From NCBI RefSeq assembly GCF_024213555.1, contig NZ_JANAVO010000001.1:124001-188000 (forward strand): 64,000 nucleotides of DNA, in the 5' to 3' direction. The translations under genes were made by a program, and so were the position numbers. This document shows, piece by piece, positions 19,796-29,003 of the stretch. Each line of letters starts with the position of its first letter. The first letter of the stretch is position 1. Origin of the DNA: Allokutzneria sp. A3M-2-11 16. GTDB lineage: Bacteria; Actinomycetota; Actinomycetes; Mycobacteriales; Pseudonocardiaceae. Under the pieces are notes generated by a model. The model had not been told where the DNA came from and did not search any database. It saw only the letters and a program-made list of their open reading frames with translations.

Positions 19796-21829
19796 GTGCA
19801 CTGGTTGTCCGGAGATCGGCTCAGGGGGGTGCTCGGCGCGACACTCGCTGCCGTCGTCGGCGCCACCACTCTCGTCCAGCTCGGCGCACCCGCCAGCGCC
19901 GACACCCCCTACCTGGTGGGGCGCGGCATCGCCGACGTCACCGGTGAGGCCGCCGAACGCGGGATGATGGGCTACGCCAAGCTCGACCAGCGCACTTCCG
20001 GGATCCACCAACGGCAGCGCTCGCGGGCGTTCGTCGTCGCCGATCCCGCCAGCGGCAAGCGGGTCGCACTGGTGACCGCCGACCTCGGCATGATCTTCGG
20101 CAGCGTGCGGCAGGCGGTGCTGCGCAAGCTCGCCGCCAAACACGGATCGCTGTACTCACCGGACAACGTGCTGCTCACCGCTACGCACACGCATGCGGGA
20201 CCTGGCGGCCAGTCGCACTACTCGCTCTACAACATCACCACGTTCGGCTACCACGGCAAGACCTTCGACGCGGCGGTCGACGGCATCGTCGAGTCGATCA
20301 ACCGAGCGCACGACGACCTCGTGCCCGGTTCGCTGTCGCTGGCCAACGGCGAGCTGAAGAACGCCAGCGCCAACCGCTCGCGGCGGGCCTTCGACAAGAA
20401 CCCCGCGCAGGACCGCGCCGCCTTCCCGGACGGCATCGACCCGATGACCTCGCTGCTGCGGATGGACCGGGGCGGCAGGACGGTGGGCGCGATCAACTGG
20501 TTCGCCACCCACAACACGAGCATGACCGGCAACAACACGCTGATCAACGGCGACAACAAGGGTTACGCGGCCTACCACTGGGAACGCGAGATCGCGGGCG
20601 CCGACTACCTCGCCGGGCAGCCCGGCCTGGTCACCGCCTTCGCGCAGACCAACGCGGGCGACATGTCGCCCAACCTCAACCTGAAGCCGGGCAGCGGCCC
20701 CACCGAGGACGAGTTCGCCAACACCCAGATCCTCGGCAAACGGCAGGCCGACGCGGCGCGCGCCCTCGCGACGACGCCCGGCCGCGCGCTCACCGGCGGC
20801 GTCGACTCTCGTCTGTCCTATGTGGACATGAGCGGCACGACCGTCCGCCCCGAGTTCACCGGGGACGGCGCGGCGCACAAGACCTGTCAGGCCGCGCTCG
20901 GCGCGAGCTTCGCCGCGGGGTCCACAGAGGACGGTCCGGGGCCGGACATCTTCAAGGAGGGTGTCGGCAACAACCCGCTCATCGAACTCGTCACCAAAGC
21001 GCGCTACGTCGCCTCGCCCGAACTGCGGACGTGCCAGGCTCCCAAGGACATCCTGCTCGACACCGGCGCACTGAACCTGACGCCGAAGATCCTGCCGGTC
21101 CAGCTCGTCCGCGTCGGCCAGCTCTACCTGATCGGACTGCCGCAGGAAGCCACGATCGTCACCGGCCTGCGGCTGCGCCGCACGGTCGCCGAGCAGGTCG
21201 GTGCCCCGCTGCAGAACGTCATCGTCGCGGGCTACGCCAACGACTACGCCGGGTACCTGACCACGCCGGAGGAGTACGACCAGCAGGACTACGAGGCCGG
21301 TCACACCATGTTCGGCCGCTGGAGTCTGCCCGCCTACCAACAGGAATTCGCCCGCATCGCCGCGGACATGAAGGCCGGGCGCGCGAGCGCCGCGGGTCCG
21401 ACGCCGCCGGACATGTCGGGTTCGGTGTGGACGTTGCAGCCGGGCGTGGTGCTGGACGCGCCGCCGATCGGCGGCAACTTCGGCGACGTGGTCACCGCGC
21501 CGAAACCGAGCTACGCCAAGGGACAACAGGTCGTCGTGGAGTTCGCGGGCGCGCACCCCAACAACGACCTGCACCGCAACGGCACCTTCGTCGAAGTGCA
21601 GCGCCAGGAAGGGAACACGTGGAAGCGGGTCGCCGACGACGGCGACTGGTCGACGAAGTTCCGCTGGGCGAGATGGGGAGTCGCGGCGTCGCGGGTCACC
21701 GTGTCGTGGGACGTGCCCAGCACCGCGCAGCCCGGTAGCTATCGCATCGTCTACCGCGGAGACGCGAAGAACCTGGCGGGCGCGGTGAGCCCGATCAGCG
21801 GGACTTCTCCGGCATTCACCGTGACCTAG
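19796..21829 (+). CDS. Secreted neutral/alkaline ceramidase
   Basis: Neutral ceramidase family amidase (677 aa) that hydrolyses N-acyl sphingosines. A Sec signal peptide is followed by an ASA cleavage site near residue 35. The catalytic Ser sits in GDMSPN (288-293, Ser291). The zinc-site region LLTATHTHAGPGGQSHY (about 125) and the WFATHNTSM segment are present. The C-terminal beta-sandwich runs from about 550. GTG at 19796 has a GGGAGG site. It lies between the PE/PPE-type set and the EspC/hydrolase set on the same strand, with 94- and 65-bp gaps. Its own substrate in a soil bacterium would be exogenous eukaryotic lipid, an inference. Confidence 0.92.
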   Translation: MHWLSGDRLRGVLGATLAAVVGATTLVQLGAPASADTPYLVGRGIADVTGEAAERGMMGYAKLDQRTSGIHQRQRSRAFVVADPASGKRVALVTADLGMIFGSVRQAVLRKLAAKHGSLYSPDNVLLTATHTHAGPGGQSHYSLYNITTFGYHGKTFDAAVDGIVESINRAHDDLVPGSLSLANGELKNASANRSRRAFDKNPAQDRAAFPDGIDPMTSLLRMDRGGRTVGAINWFATHNTSMTGNNTLINGDNKGYAAYHWEREIAGADYLAGQPGLVTAFAQTNAGDMSPNLNLKPGSGPTEDEFANTQILGKRQADAARALATTPGRALTGGVDSRLSYVDMSGTTVRPEFTGDGAAHKTCQAALGASFAAGSTEDGPGPDIFKEGVGNNPLIELVTKARYVASPELRTCQAPKDILLDTGALNLTPKILPVQLVRVGQLYLIGLPQEATIVTGLRLRRTVAEQVGAPLQNVIVAGYANDYAGYLTTPEEYDQQDYEAGHTMFGRWSLPAYQQEFARIAADMKAGRASAAGPTPPDMSGSVWTLQPGVVLDAPPIGGNFGDVVTAPKPSYAKGQQVVVEFAGAHPNNDLHRNGTFVEVQRQEGNTWKRVADDGDWSTKFRWARWGVAASRVTVSWDVPSTAQPGSYRIVYRGDAKNLAGAVSPISGTSPAFTVT

Positions 21830-21894
21830 CTGCGCTGTTTCCCCCGCGCGGCTGCACCGGACGCAGTAGCGTAGGCCGCCGGGGGAGGTACATC

Positions 21895-22185
21895 GTGGGA
21901 TTCACTGTTGTCACTGATGCGCTTCGCAAGGCTGCTCGGACGGCACGCACAGCCGGTGAAGGCGCGGGAGCGGTCAACGTCGCCGCCGAAGCCGACCAGA
22001 TCGCGGCGGCGATGCCAGGAGGTGCCGCGGCTGCGGCTGCCGCCAAGCTCGCCGGGCATTGGAAGTCGAGCGTCTCTTCGTGGGCGACCGACGTCCAGTC
22101 GCACGCCAAGCGCCTGGAGGAGAGCGCGGCGCTCTACGAGAAGAAGGACACCCAGGCCCGCGACGACATGCGCCAGGCGTTCTGA
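21895..22185 (+). CDS. EspC/WXG100-like type VII secretion target
   Basis: Helical-hairpin protein (96 aa) of the kind annotated as ESX-associated EspC/DUF2580. Two helices (about 3-38 and 55-90) are joined by an Ala/Gly-rich turn. There is a tryptophan pair (HW, SW) before the second helix. The C-terminus has YEKKD, an exact YxxxD secretion signal, near residue 81. A GGGGGAGG site precedes the GTG start. Its stop overlaps the start of the hydrolase gene by 1 bp, so it is probably the co-secreted partner of that protein. Confidence 0.75.
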   Translation: MGFTVVTDALRKAARTARTAGEGAGAVNVAAEADQIAAAMPGGAAAAAAAKLAGHWKSSVSSWATDVQSHAKRLEESAALYEKKDTQARDDMRQAF

Positions 22186-23933
22186 TGGTTTCCGTCAGCG
22201 ATGTGCGTCGATGGCGGCAGCCCGCCCTCGACACCGCCTTTCAAGCACTCGGTTCTCGCCGCGACACGCTCGTCGGTTTCGACGACGAGCTGCACGCGAC
22301 GAGGTCACCGGCCGGGTGGACCGGCCCCGCCGCAGAGGCGGCCACCAAGCACCACGGCGAGCTGACCGAACGGATGCGCCGCCTCGTCGCGGGCATCTCC
22401 GCCGTGCGCCGCGCTGTCGGCGAAGCGGCCGACGCGGTCAAGGCCGTCCAGCGCGCCCTCGGCGATGCCGAACACCTCGCCGGCCGGTACGGCTTCTCCA
22501 TCGCCGACGACGGCAAGATCGTCGACACCGCGCATCCCCGCCCCACCGACGAGGCCCAGGTCCGTGAACGCGCCGCCATCCAGGTGGAGCTGGTCGACCG
22601 CGTCGAGCAGGTGTTGCGGCGCGCCAACGACATCGACGCCGACCTCGCCGCCGTTCTTGAGCGCGCCGCACTCGACCGCATCGACGACGGCGCCGGAGCT
22701 TCGCTCACCGATGCTTCCGTTGCGGGACAAGGAGCTGGCGGGCTCTCCACCATCGGCCCACCGCAGGGCGGCTCCCCCGGCGACAACGCGGGCTGGTGGT
22801 CTTCGCTCTCCGATGCCGAACGAGCCGCGATGCTCAAGGACCATCCCGGCTGGATCGGCAACCTCGACGGCCTGCCCGCCGTCGTCCGCGACCAAGCCAA
22901 CCGCGCCCAGATCCCGGGCGAACGCGCCAGACTCCTGGCCGAGGCCGCGAAGCTGGAGCCTTTGGTCGACTCTCTCACCAAGCGGCTCGGCGCGTCCACC
23001 AGCGAAATCGGCGAGTTGTCGATCGCCCGCCAACTCGCCGGACCCGCCGCCGAACTGGCAACTATCAAAGCGAAACTCGCCTCGCTGGATGCGATCGACG
23101 AGACATTGGCTCGCGGCGACCGACAGCTTCTGGTATTCGATCCGACTGGCAAGCAACCCAAGGCCGCCATCGCGGTGGGCAACGTGGACACCGCCGAACA
23201 CGTCTCAGTGTTCACGCCAGGCTTCTCGACAACGGTGGCGGGCAGTATTCGCGAGTTTGACGACCACATGAAAGATCTCAAGTCACGGGCGGAAGCCGAG
23301 GCATTCCGTGCGGAGAAACCGTCCAGCGTGGCCGCCGTCACGTGGATCGGCTACGAGGCACCACAGCTCTCCGAGATCCCGAACGCGAACCGGTCCGTGG
23401 CCACCGATGCTCTCGCGCGACAGGGCGCAGACAAACTGTCCGGATTTCTCAACGGAATCGATGCCTCGCGCACAACTGATCCACACCTGACCGCCCTGGG
23501 CCATTCCTACGGTTCACTGACAACCGGTCTGGCCTTGCAGAAGGGAACAGGCGTCGACGATGCCGTCTTCTTCGGCTCGCCTGGACTCGGCACCTCTCAC
23601 GTCGAGGAGCTGAAGGTACCCGCCGGCCACGCGTGGACGGTGGAAGCGCGCAAGGACCCCGTCGCGGACTTCGCTGCCTTCGGCATCGACCCCAACCAGA
23701 TGAAGGGTGTGGGTGGCCTGTCCGCGAAAGAGATGTCTCTGCCCGACGGACGGCAATTCACCGAGTCGGTCGGTCATGACTCGACCGCGAAGAAGGTCGG
23801 TTACCTGGCCCCTGACAGTACGAGCCAGTACAACATGAGCCTCGTCATCGCCGGACTTCACGACAAGCTCGCGCGTGACAAGGGCATGGGCATCGGGGAC
23901 CTGCTCCAGACACCGATCCCAGGACTGTACTGA
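22185..23933 (+). CDS. WXG-type alpha/beta hydrolase (DUF1023), candidate ESX effector
   Basis: Two-part protein of 582 residues. The N-terminus (1-170) is helical with GWTGPAAEA, a WxG turn as in ESX substrates. A linker rich in Gly/Ser leads to a C-terminal alpha/beta-hydrolase domain of the DUF1023 type: the oxyanion-side FTPGFSTTV, nucleophile elbow GHSYGS (Ser441), an Asp in KDPVADFA and a late His (SVGHDST). It carries no Sec signal. It is coupled to the EspC-like gene upstream and to a lipoprotein gene downstream (1-bp overlaps). Lipase or esterase activity and export by an ESX system are inferences; substrate is unknown. Confidence 0.82.
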   Translation: MVSVSDVRRWRQPALDTAFQALGSRRDTLVGFDDELHATRSPAGWTGPAAEAATKHHGELTERMRRLVAGISAVRRAVGEAADAVKAVQRALGDAEHLAGRYGFSIADDGKIVDTAHPRPTDEAQVRERAAIQVELVDRVEQVLRRANDIDADLAAVLERAALDRIDDGAGASLTDASVAGQGAGGLSTIGPPQGGSPGDNAGWWSSLSDAERAAMLKDHPGWIGNLDGLPAVVRDQANRAQIPGERARLLAEAAKLEPLVDSLTKRLGASTSEIGELSIARQLAGPAAELATIKAKLASLDAIDETLARGDRQLLVFDPTGKQPKAAIAVGNVDTAEHVSVFTPGFSTTVAGSIREFDDHMKDLKSRAEAEAFRAEKPSSVAAVTWIGYEAPQLSEIPNANRSVATDALARQGADKLSGFLNGIDASRTTDPHLTALGHSYGSLTTGLALQKGTGVDDAVFFGSPGLGTSHVEELKVPAGHAWTVEARKDPVADFAAFGIDPNQMKGVGGLSAKEMSLPDGRQFTESVGHDSTAKKVGYLAPDSTSQYNMSLVIAGLHDKLARDKGMGIGDLLQTPIPGLY

Positions 23934-24448
23934 TGCGCAACGCGATCATCGCAACGCTCACATCCGTGTTCCTTCTCGCCGGCTGCGGAGGGCCTGACTT
24001 GAACGACAAGCTCAAGATTCTGTCGGAGCGGCCCGACATCGAGGAAATTACCGCACGTTACGAAAAGATGGCCGCAGAGATCCGGCAACGCGTCTCAGCG
24101 GAGCTGACACCACTGGACTGGACGGTGCGAAACCCGACGAGCCGAGGCGGCTGCTCGGAATTTTCGGGAATCTCCGGAGTGGAGAGTCGCACACTGGGTC
24201 ACTGGGGCGCTCTCGGAGCAGTTCCGGACGACAAGTGGGAGAAGGCTGTCGTCCTCGCGGCCGAGGTGTCCAAACCATACGGATTCGGTCCACCACGCAT
24301 CGTCGTCAACAAGCCGGGCGACCACGAAGTCATCGCGAAGGATTCCTACGACGCCACGCTCATCTTCGGAACCTCCGTCAACACGATCTTGAGTATCCAC
24401 ACCGGCTGCCATCGCATGGCTGGCGTACAGCCCAAGGAGGCTGGTTAG
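23933..24448 (+). CDS. LppA-like lipoprotein, first of tandem pair
   Basis: Lipoprotein of 171 residues. The signal helix ends in lipobox LAGC (Cys18 region, LAGCGGPDLNDK). A helical segment with RYEKMAAEIRQRV follows, then a mixed alpha/beta domain with two Cys (GGCSEF, HTGCHR) that could form a disulfide. It resembles mycobacterial LppA-type lipoproteins in the YxxxxxRL-W-C order; this is a recognition by pattern only. It overlaps the hydrolase gene by 1 bp and is clearly paralogous to the next gene. A membrane-anchored inhibitor of the hydrolase is a reasonable hypothesis. Confidence 0.72.
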   Translation: MRNAIIATLTSVFLLAGCGGPDLNDKLKILSERPDIEEITARYEKMAAEIRQRVSAELTPLDWTVRNPTSRGGCSEFSGISGVESRTLGHWGALGAVPDDKWEKAVVLAAEVSKPYGFGPPRIVVNKPGDHEVIAKDSYDATLIFGTSVNTILSIHTGCHRMAGVQPKEAG

Positions 24449-24507
24449 ACCTGGAGGGCAGGAGTGATCCAGGCGATTCGCCACGCTATCCGCATAGGAC
24501 CGTCACG

Positions 24508-25029
24508 ATGAAACGGGCTGCCGCGCTCACTCTCTGCCTCGTGATCCTCGTCGGCTGTGGAGGCCCCAGCATGAAGGACAAGTTCCAGGAGCTGACCCAG
24601 CGACCGGACATCGACGCGATGACGACGCGATACGAAAAAATGCAGACGGAACTTCGGAACCGCCTCTCGACAGAGCTTGGCCCCCTGCACTGGAAAGAAC
24701 AAGATCCGATGAGCAGAGCGGGGTGCTCCGGCTACTCGGAGATTCGCGGCGTCGAAAGCCGAACCCTGGCCCTGTGGGTCCACTTCGGCAATATCCCCGA
24801 CAAGAACTGGGACAGGGCTGTCGCGATCGCCACCGAGGTCACCGGCGCTTACGGTTTCGGACCGCCCGCCACCAGAGCGAACAGCCCGGGTCAGCACGAC
24901 GTCATCGCAATGGACGCCTACGGTGCCTCCTACACCTTCGGGACGTACGTCAACACGACGCTGATGCTGCACACCGGGTGCCACCTGGAAGCGAAGGCAC
25001 ATCCAGCGAACGCCGGGAAGACGCCGTGA
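24508..25029 (+). CDS. LppA-like lipoprotein, second of tandem pair
   Basis: Lipoprotein of 173 residues, paralogue of the preceding gene across the whole mature part. Shared pieces are CGGP after the lipobox (ILVGC), RYEKMxxExRxRxSxEL, the W, the GCS motif, GVESRTL and the late HTGCH. It starts at ATG 24508 after a 59-bp gap. Sequence divergence between the two is substantial, so the duplication is not recent. Its stop overlaps the next start by 4 bp. Confidence 0.72.
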   Translation: MKRAAALTLCLVILVGCGGPSMKDKFQELTQRPDIDAMTTRYEKMQTELRNRLSTELGPLHWKEQDPMSRAGCSGYSEIRGVESRTLALWVHFGNIPDKNWDRAVAIATEVTGAYGFGPPATRANSPGQHDVIAMDAYGASYTFGTYVNTTLMLHTGCHLEAKAHPANAGKTP

Positions 25030-25337
25030 GAGACCAGAAGCACCGACTCACCGTCCACATGAGCCTGTTGGCCTTCGCTGGTTTCGTCGCGACGGTCTGG
25101 CAGATCATCTTCTACGCGGGCAGGGCTGACCACGCCCGCGTCCGGACCTTGGTCGACGACAGGCCGGACCTGGTCATCTGGGGAACCATCGGCGCGGCAG
25201 TGGTGGGACTGCTGCTCGGGCTCATCGGCGGCACGAGGGCGTTGGCAAGGCAGCGGGCGATCGGTGGGTGGTTGTGGGCCGCATGGGCGCCGCTCTACCT
25301 GGTCGTTCTGACTACCCACCTGATCACGTTGGTGTGA
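25026..25337 (+). CDS. Small three-helix membrane protein
   Basis: Hypothetical membrane protein of 103 residues starting at a GTG that overlaps the preceding lipoprotein stop (GTGA). Hydrophobic segments lie at about 12-31, 49-68 and 80-101. It resembles no family I can name. Coupling to the lipoprotein genes suggests it belongs to the hydrolase/lipoprotein unit, perhaps as a membrane partner. Only 7 bp separate its end from the convergent ftsI stop. Confidence 0.65.
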   Translation: MRDQKHRLTVHMSLLAFAGFVATVWQIIFYAGRADHARVRTLVDDRPDLVIWGTIGAAVVGLLLGLIGGTRALARQRAIGGWLWAAWAPLYLVVLTTHLITLV

Positions 25338-25344
25338 AAGGGAA

Positions 25345-27246
25345 TCAGTGCTTCGGCAGGAGTTCCAGCGAGGGGGCTGCCGGTGACAGCGGGACGCGGT
25401 AGCGCTGGGCCACGTAGTCAGCCATGTCGTGGAACAGCGGGGCGGCGGAGGTGGCTTCCGACGTACCGGCCTTGGGCGCGTCGAGCATGATGCCGATGAC
25501 GTAGCGCGGTTTGTCGGCGGGCAGGATGCCGGCGAAGGTGATCCAGTACGAGGAGTTGCTGTAGCAGCCGCAGTTCGGGTCGACCTGCTGCGCGGTGCCG
25601 GTCTTGCCGGTGATCTGGTAGCCGGGCAGCGACGCGGCGGGGCCGGTGCCGCGCTGGCCGGGCACGTCCTGGACGACGGCGCGCATCATGTCGCGGACGG
25701 TGCGGGCGGTCTCGGGGCTGACGACGCGGACGCCCTCGGGGCGCGGCTCTTCCTTGCGGGCCTTGTCGGGGCCGATCTCCGCCTTGATGATGCGCGGCGG
25801 GATGCGCAGGCCGTCGTTGGCGAGCGCCTGGTACATGCCCGCCATCTGCACGACGGTCATGGACAGGCCCTGGCCGATGGGCAGGTTGCCGAAGGTGGAG
25901 CCGGACCACTGGGCGCGCGGCGGCACGCGGCCGGAGGTCTCACCGGCCAGGCCGAGCCGGGTGCGCTCGCCGAGACCGAACTTGGCCAGCATCTCGGCGA
26001 AGCGGTCCTGACCGATCTGCTGCGCCATCATCAGCGTGCCGACGTTGGAGGACTTGCCGATCACGCCGGTGAAGGTCATCGGGACGGTGCCGTGGTTCCA
26101 CGCGTCGCCGATCTCGCGGTCGGCGACCTTGATGCTGCCGGGCACCGACAGCACGGTCTGCGGGGTGGCCAGGCCGAGCTCGATCGCGGTGGCCGCGGTG
26201 ACGACCTTGTTGACCGAGCCCGGTTCGAACGGCGAGGTGACCGCGCGGTTGTTGCGCTGCTCCGGCTTGGAGTCGGCGAAGTTGTTGGGGTCGAACGGTT
26301 TGTCGTCGGCCAGCGCCATGACCTCGCCGGTCTTCGCGTCCAGCACGACGGCGCTGCCGCCCTTGGCCTCCACCCGCTGCACGTAGTTCGTGAGCATGTT
26401 CTGCACGGTGAACTGCAGATCGGTGTCGATGGTCAGCTGGAGGTCGGAGCCGGGCGTCGCGGGTTCGACCTCGCGCTCGGAGCCGGGGATGGTCACGTCG
26501 GCGCTGCCCGCCGCGGTGTCCACCACGCGCCTGCCGTCCTTGCCGGACAACAGGTTGTTCTTGTAGGTCTCCAGCCCTTCCAGGCCCGCGGCCTTGCGCT
26601 CCTCCATCCGCCAGTTGGCGAAGCCGACGATGTCCGCGCCGACCTTGCCGGAGGGGTACTGCCGGATCTGCCGGTACTCGGCGCCGATCTCGCGGAACTT
26701 CTCCCGGATCATCCGCGCCTTGGCGGGCTCCACCCGGTCCACCAGGTAGAGCCACTTGCTGTCGGAGAACAGCTTGCGCAGCAGCTCCTGCTCGTCGACC
26801 TGGTCGCCGAGCACCTGCTTCATGTAGGCGGCGATGTTGCGCTTGCGCTCGTCGGGGTCCTTGCCCGCCTTGCGCTGCTCCTCGACGATCAGCTGCGGCA
26901 GCGCGTAGAGCGCCTTCGCCTCCACGCTGAACGCCAGCAGGTTGCCGTCCCGGTCCATGATCGAGCCGCGCTGCCCGGGGATGTTCTGCACGGTGACCCG
27001 CTGCTTGAGCGACTTCTGCGACAGCGCCTCGGCCTCGAAGCCCTGCACCTGCACCAGCCGCAGCCCGGCGGCGACGAGCGCGAGCACCAGGAACGCGCGC
27101 CCCACCACCACGCGGACGCGGTGGTCACCCATGCCGTTCGGGTTGCGCTTCGGCTTGGTCCTTGGCGGCTGGGGTCTCGGGGCCGCGGCCCGCGCCGATC
27201 TCGGAGCGGGGCGCGGCCGACCGGTCCGCCGGGTCGGGCCCTGCAT
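25345..27246 (-). CDS. ftsI: Septal peptidoglycan transpeptidase FtsI (PBP3)
   Basis: Class B penicillin-binding protein cross-linking septal peptidoglycan with FtsW (633 aa). A basic, Pro-rich cytoplasmic tail (1-40) precedes one transmembrane helix (about 47-65). The PBP dimerisation domain starts near RGSIMDRDGNLLA. The transpeptidase motifs are PGSVNK (SxxK), KSSNVG (SxN) and GKTGTAQQ (KTG). It overlaps the ftsL-like stop by 1 bp. It is cut off from murE by the opposite-strand block. Confidence 0.95.
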   Translation of the reverse strand: MQGPTRRTGRPRPAPRSARAAAPRPQPPRTKPKRNPNGMGDHRVRVVVGRAFLVLALVAAGLRLVQVQGFEAEALSQKSLKQRVTVQNIPGQRGSIMDRDGNLLAFSVEAKALYALPQLIVEEQRKAGKDPDERKRNIAAYMKQVLGDQVDEQELLRKLFSDSKWLYLVDRVEPAKARMIREKFREIGAEYRQIRQYPSGKVGADIVGFANWRMEERKAAGLEGLETYKNNLLSGKDGRRVVDTAAGSADVTIPGSEREVEPATPGSDLQLTIDTDLQFTVQNMLTNYVQRVEAKGGSAVVLDAKTGEVMALADDKPFDPNNFADSKPEQRNNRAVTSPFEPGSVNKVVTAATAIELGLATPQTVLSVPGSIKVADREIGDAWNHGTVPMTFTGVIGKSSNVGTLMMAQQIGQDRFAEMLAKFGLGERTRLGLAGETSGRVPPRAQWSGSTFGNLPIGQGLSMTVVQMAGMYQALANDGLRIPPRIIKAEIGPDKARKEEPRPEGVRVVSPETARTVRDMMRAVVQDVPGQRGTGPAASLPGYQITGKTGTAQQVDPNCGCYSNSSYWITFAGILPADKPRYVIGIMLDAPKAGTSEATSAAPLFHDMADYVAQRYRVPLSPAAPSLELLPKH

Positions 27247-27821
27247 CAGCCGCCTCCACCTGCCGGAGGCTGCTGGCCCGCGGGCGGAGCCGGGGGCTGC
27301 TCGGCGGGGGGCGTGTGCTGCCGAACGCTGGAACGCGGCTTCTCGGCCGCCTTCGGGTCGCCGACCACGTCGACGGAGCCGTCCGGCTTCACCTGCAGGC
27401 GCGCGGGATCACCCGCGGGGACCATGCCCCGTTCGCGGGCGCGGCGATCCAGCTCGATCGGAGACTCCAAAGTGGACACTTCGCGGCGCAGCCGCTCCAC
27501 GTCCTCGGCGCTCCTGCGGACCTCTCGCCGGGTCTGCTCCAACTTGTAGGTGTCGGTGGCGGCGGCCGTGGACAGCCACAGCGACGCGACGATGCCGGTG
27601 CCGAGCAGGCCCATCACCAGCAGCACGAAGGGTGCCCTCGGCGCGGGCGCGGTGCGGCGCTCGGGCGCGGCGGCGCCGGTGCGCTGCGCGCGGCGGGCGT
27701 AGGCGCGCTCGGCGGCGGCGGAGCGCCGGTGCTGGGCGGCGTGCTCGGCCGCGCGATCGCGAGCCTGCTGGGCGCCCTGACCGCGCGGTGTCGGCGGTTC
27801 GGAACGTGCCGGTGCGGTCAT
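27246..27821 (-). CDS. FtsL-like divisome membrane protein
   Basis: Bitopic protein of 191 residues between rsmH and ftsI, the position of ftsL. A basic Arg/Ala-rich cytoplasmic region (1-60) is followed by one hydrophobic helix (about 64-85). A short coiled coil ([20 protein letters not shown]) comes next, then [16 protein letters not shown], a segment typical of the FtsL/DivIC class. The tail is Pro/Gln-rich and disordered. Sequence identity in FtsL is always low, so the call rests on shape and position. Overlaps rsmH by 4 bp. Confidence 0.82.
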   Translation of the reverse strand: MTAPARSEPPTPRGQGAQQARDRAAEHAAQHRRSAAAERAYARRAQRTGAAAPERRTAPAPRAPFVLLVMGLLGTGIVASLWLSTAAATDTYKLEQTRREVRRSAEDVERLRREVSTLESPIELDRRARERGMVPAGDPARLQVKPDGSVDVVGDPKAAEKPRSSVRQHTPPAEQPPAPPAGQQPPAGGGG

Positions 27822-28783
27822 GACGTCGCCTCCCCGATTCGCTCTGCGGCGCGCAGCCGGACGGAGGCCGCGCGCGGGTTCTGCGCGATCTCCTCCTCCG
27901 TCGCGGGCTCGGAGCCGCGGGTGATCAACCTGAACTCCGGGCCGTGGCCGGGCAGTTCGACCGGCAGGCCCTGCGGGGTGCGCGAGGTGGACCTGGCGAC
28001 CAGCTCGCGCTTGGTGATCTTGTCCTCCAGCGAGTGGTAGGACAGCACGACCACCCGGCCCTCGGGGGCCAGCGCGTCCAGTGCGTTCGGCAGTGCCCTG
28101 CGCCAGACCTCCAGCTCCCCGTTGACCTCGATGCGCAACGCCTGGAACGTGCGCTTGGCCGGGTGACCGCCGGTGCGCCGGGTCGCCGCGGGCACGGAGT
28201 CGTAGAGCAGTTGCACCAGTCGCGCGCTGGTGCTGAACGGTTCCTTGGTCCGCTCGCGCACGATGGCGGAGACGATCCGCTTGGCGAAGCGCTCCTCGCC
28301 GTAGTCGCGCAGGACCCGGATCAGGTCACCGGGCGCGTACTCGTTGAGCACGTCGGCCGCGGTGAGCCCGGCGGTCGGGTCCATCCGCATGTCCAGCGGC
28401 GCGTCCTTGGCGTAGGCGAAGCCGCGGTCGGCCTCGTCGAGCTGCATGGACGAGACGCCGAGGTCGAAGAGCACGCCGTCGATCCGGTCGATGCCAAGGC
28501 TCTCCAGCGCTTCGGGCAGCTCGTCGTAGACCGCGTGCACGAGCTTGGCGCGGTCGCCGAACGGCGCGAGCCGGGCACCGGCCAGCTCCAGGGCGCGCGG
28601 ATCGCGGTCGAGGCCGACGAGGGTGGCCTCGGGAAAGGCGTTCAGCAGCGCCTCGGAATGACCGCCGAGGCCGAGGGTGCAGTCGACGACGACGGCGGGC
28701 CCGTCAGCCAGCGCGGGCCGGAGCAGGTCCAGCGTCCGGTCGAGCAGGACCGGGATGTGCGCTCCTCGCGCCGCTTCCGCCAT
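27818..28783 (-). CDS. rsmH: 16S rRNA (cytosine-1402-N4)-methyltransferase RsmH
   Basis: SAM-dependent methyltransferase modifying C1402 of 16S rRNA (321 aa), formerly Mra[14 protein letters not shown] begins the conserved N-terminus, and the SAM motif is [34 protein letters not shown] and [12 protein letters not shown]-like segments follow, with late RPSEEEI-like [16 protein letters not shown] at the end. I chose ATG 28783 because GGGAGGGA lies 5-12 nt before it; a GTG 21 bp upstream would include that site. Confidence 0.95.
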   Translation of the reverse strand: MAEAARGAHIPVLLDRTLDLLRPALADGPAVVVDCTLGLGGHSEALLNAFPEATLVGLDRDPRALELAGARLAPFGDRAKLVHAVYDELPEALESLGIDRIDGVLFDLGVSSMQLDEADRGFAYAKDAPLDMRMDPTAGLTAADVLNEYAPGDLIRVLRDYGEERFAKRIVSAIVRERTKEPFSTSARLVQLLYDSVPAATRRTGGHPAKRTFQALRIEVNGELEVWRRALPNALDALAPEGRVVVLSYHSLEDKITKRELVARSTSRTPQGLPVELPGHGPEFRLITRGSEPATEEEIAQNPRAASVRLRAAERIGEATS

Positions 28784-29003
28784 GGCGGTCCCTCCCTTGC
28801 CCACGCTCTTCGCCCAACGCTCTCGCGACCGGCCCCGCTACCCCTGTCTGTCCTGTGTGGACGTCCACTATGGAAACCGCGTGGCCGGATGTCGCCAGGT
28901 CCCCGCCCGCCCGTCGGGCCTGGTACCGGGGAAGGTGCACCAGGACCGAGAGATCGAGCGGACCGAGGCCTCACGGCACCCGAACCACGACCACGTGCCG
29001 GGA

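Noticed and set aside
27469-27483. Third exact copy of GTCCACTGTGGAC in ftsL
   Set aside because: The central bases differ (GTCCACTTTGGAG), so it is not a perfect palindrome and was not counted.
25429-27549. A 706-codon open frame on the plus strand
   Set aside because: Antisense to ftsI and ftsL, which have clear family motifs. No ribosome site or domain.
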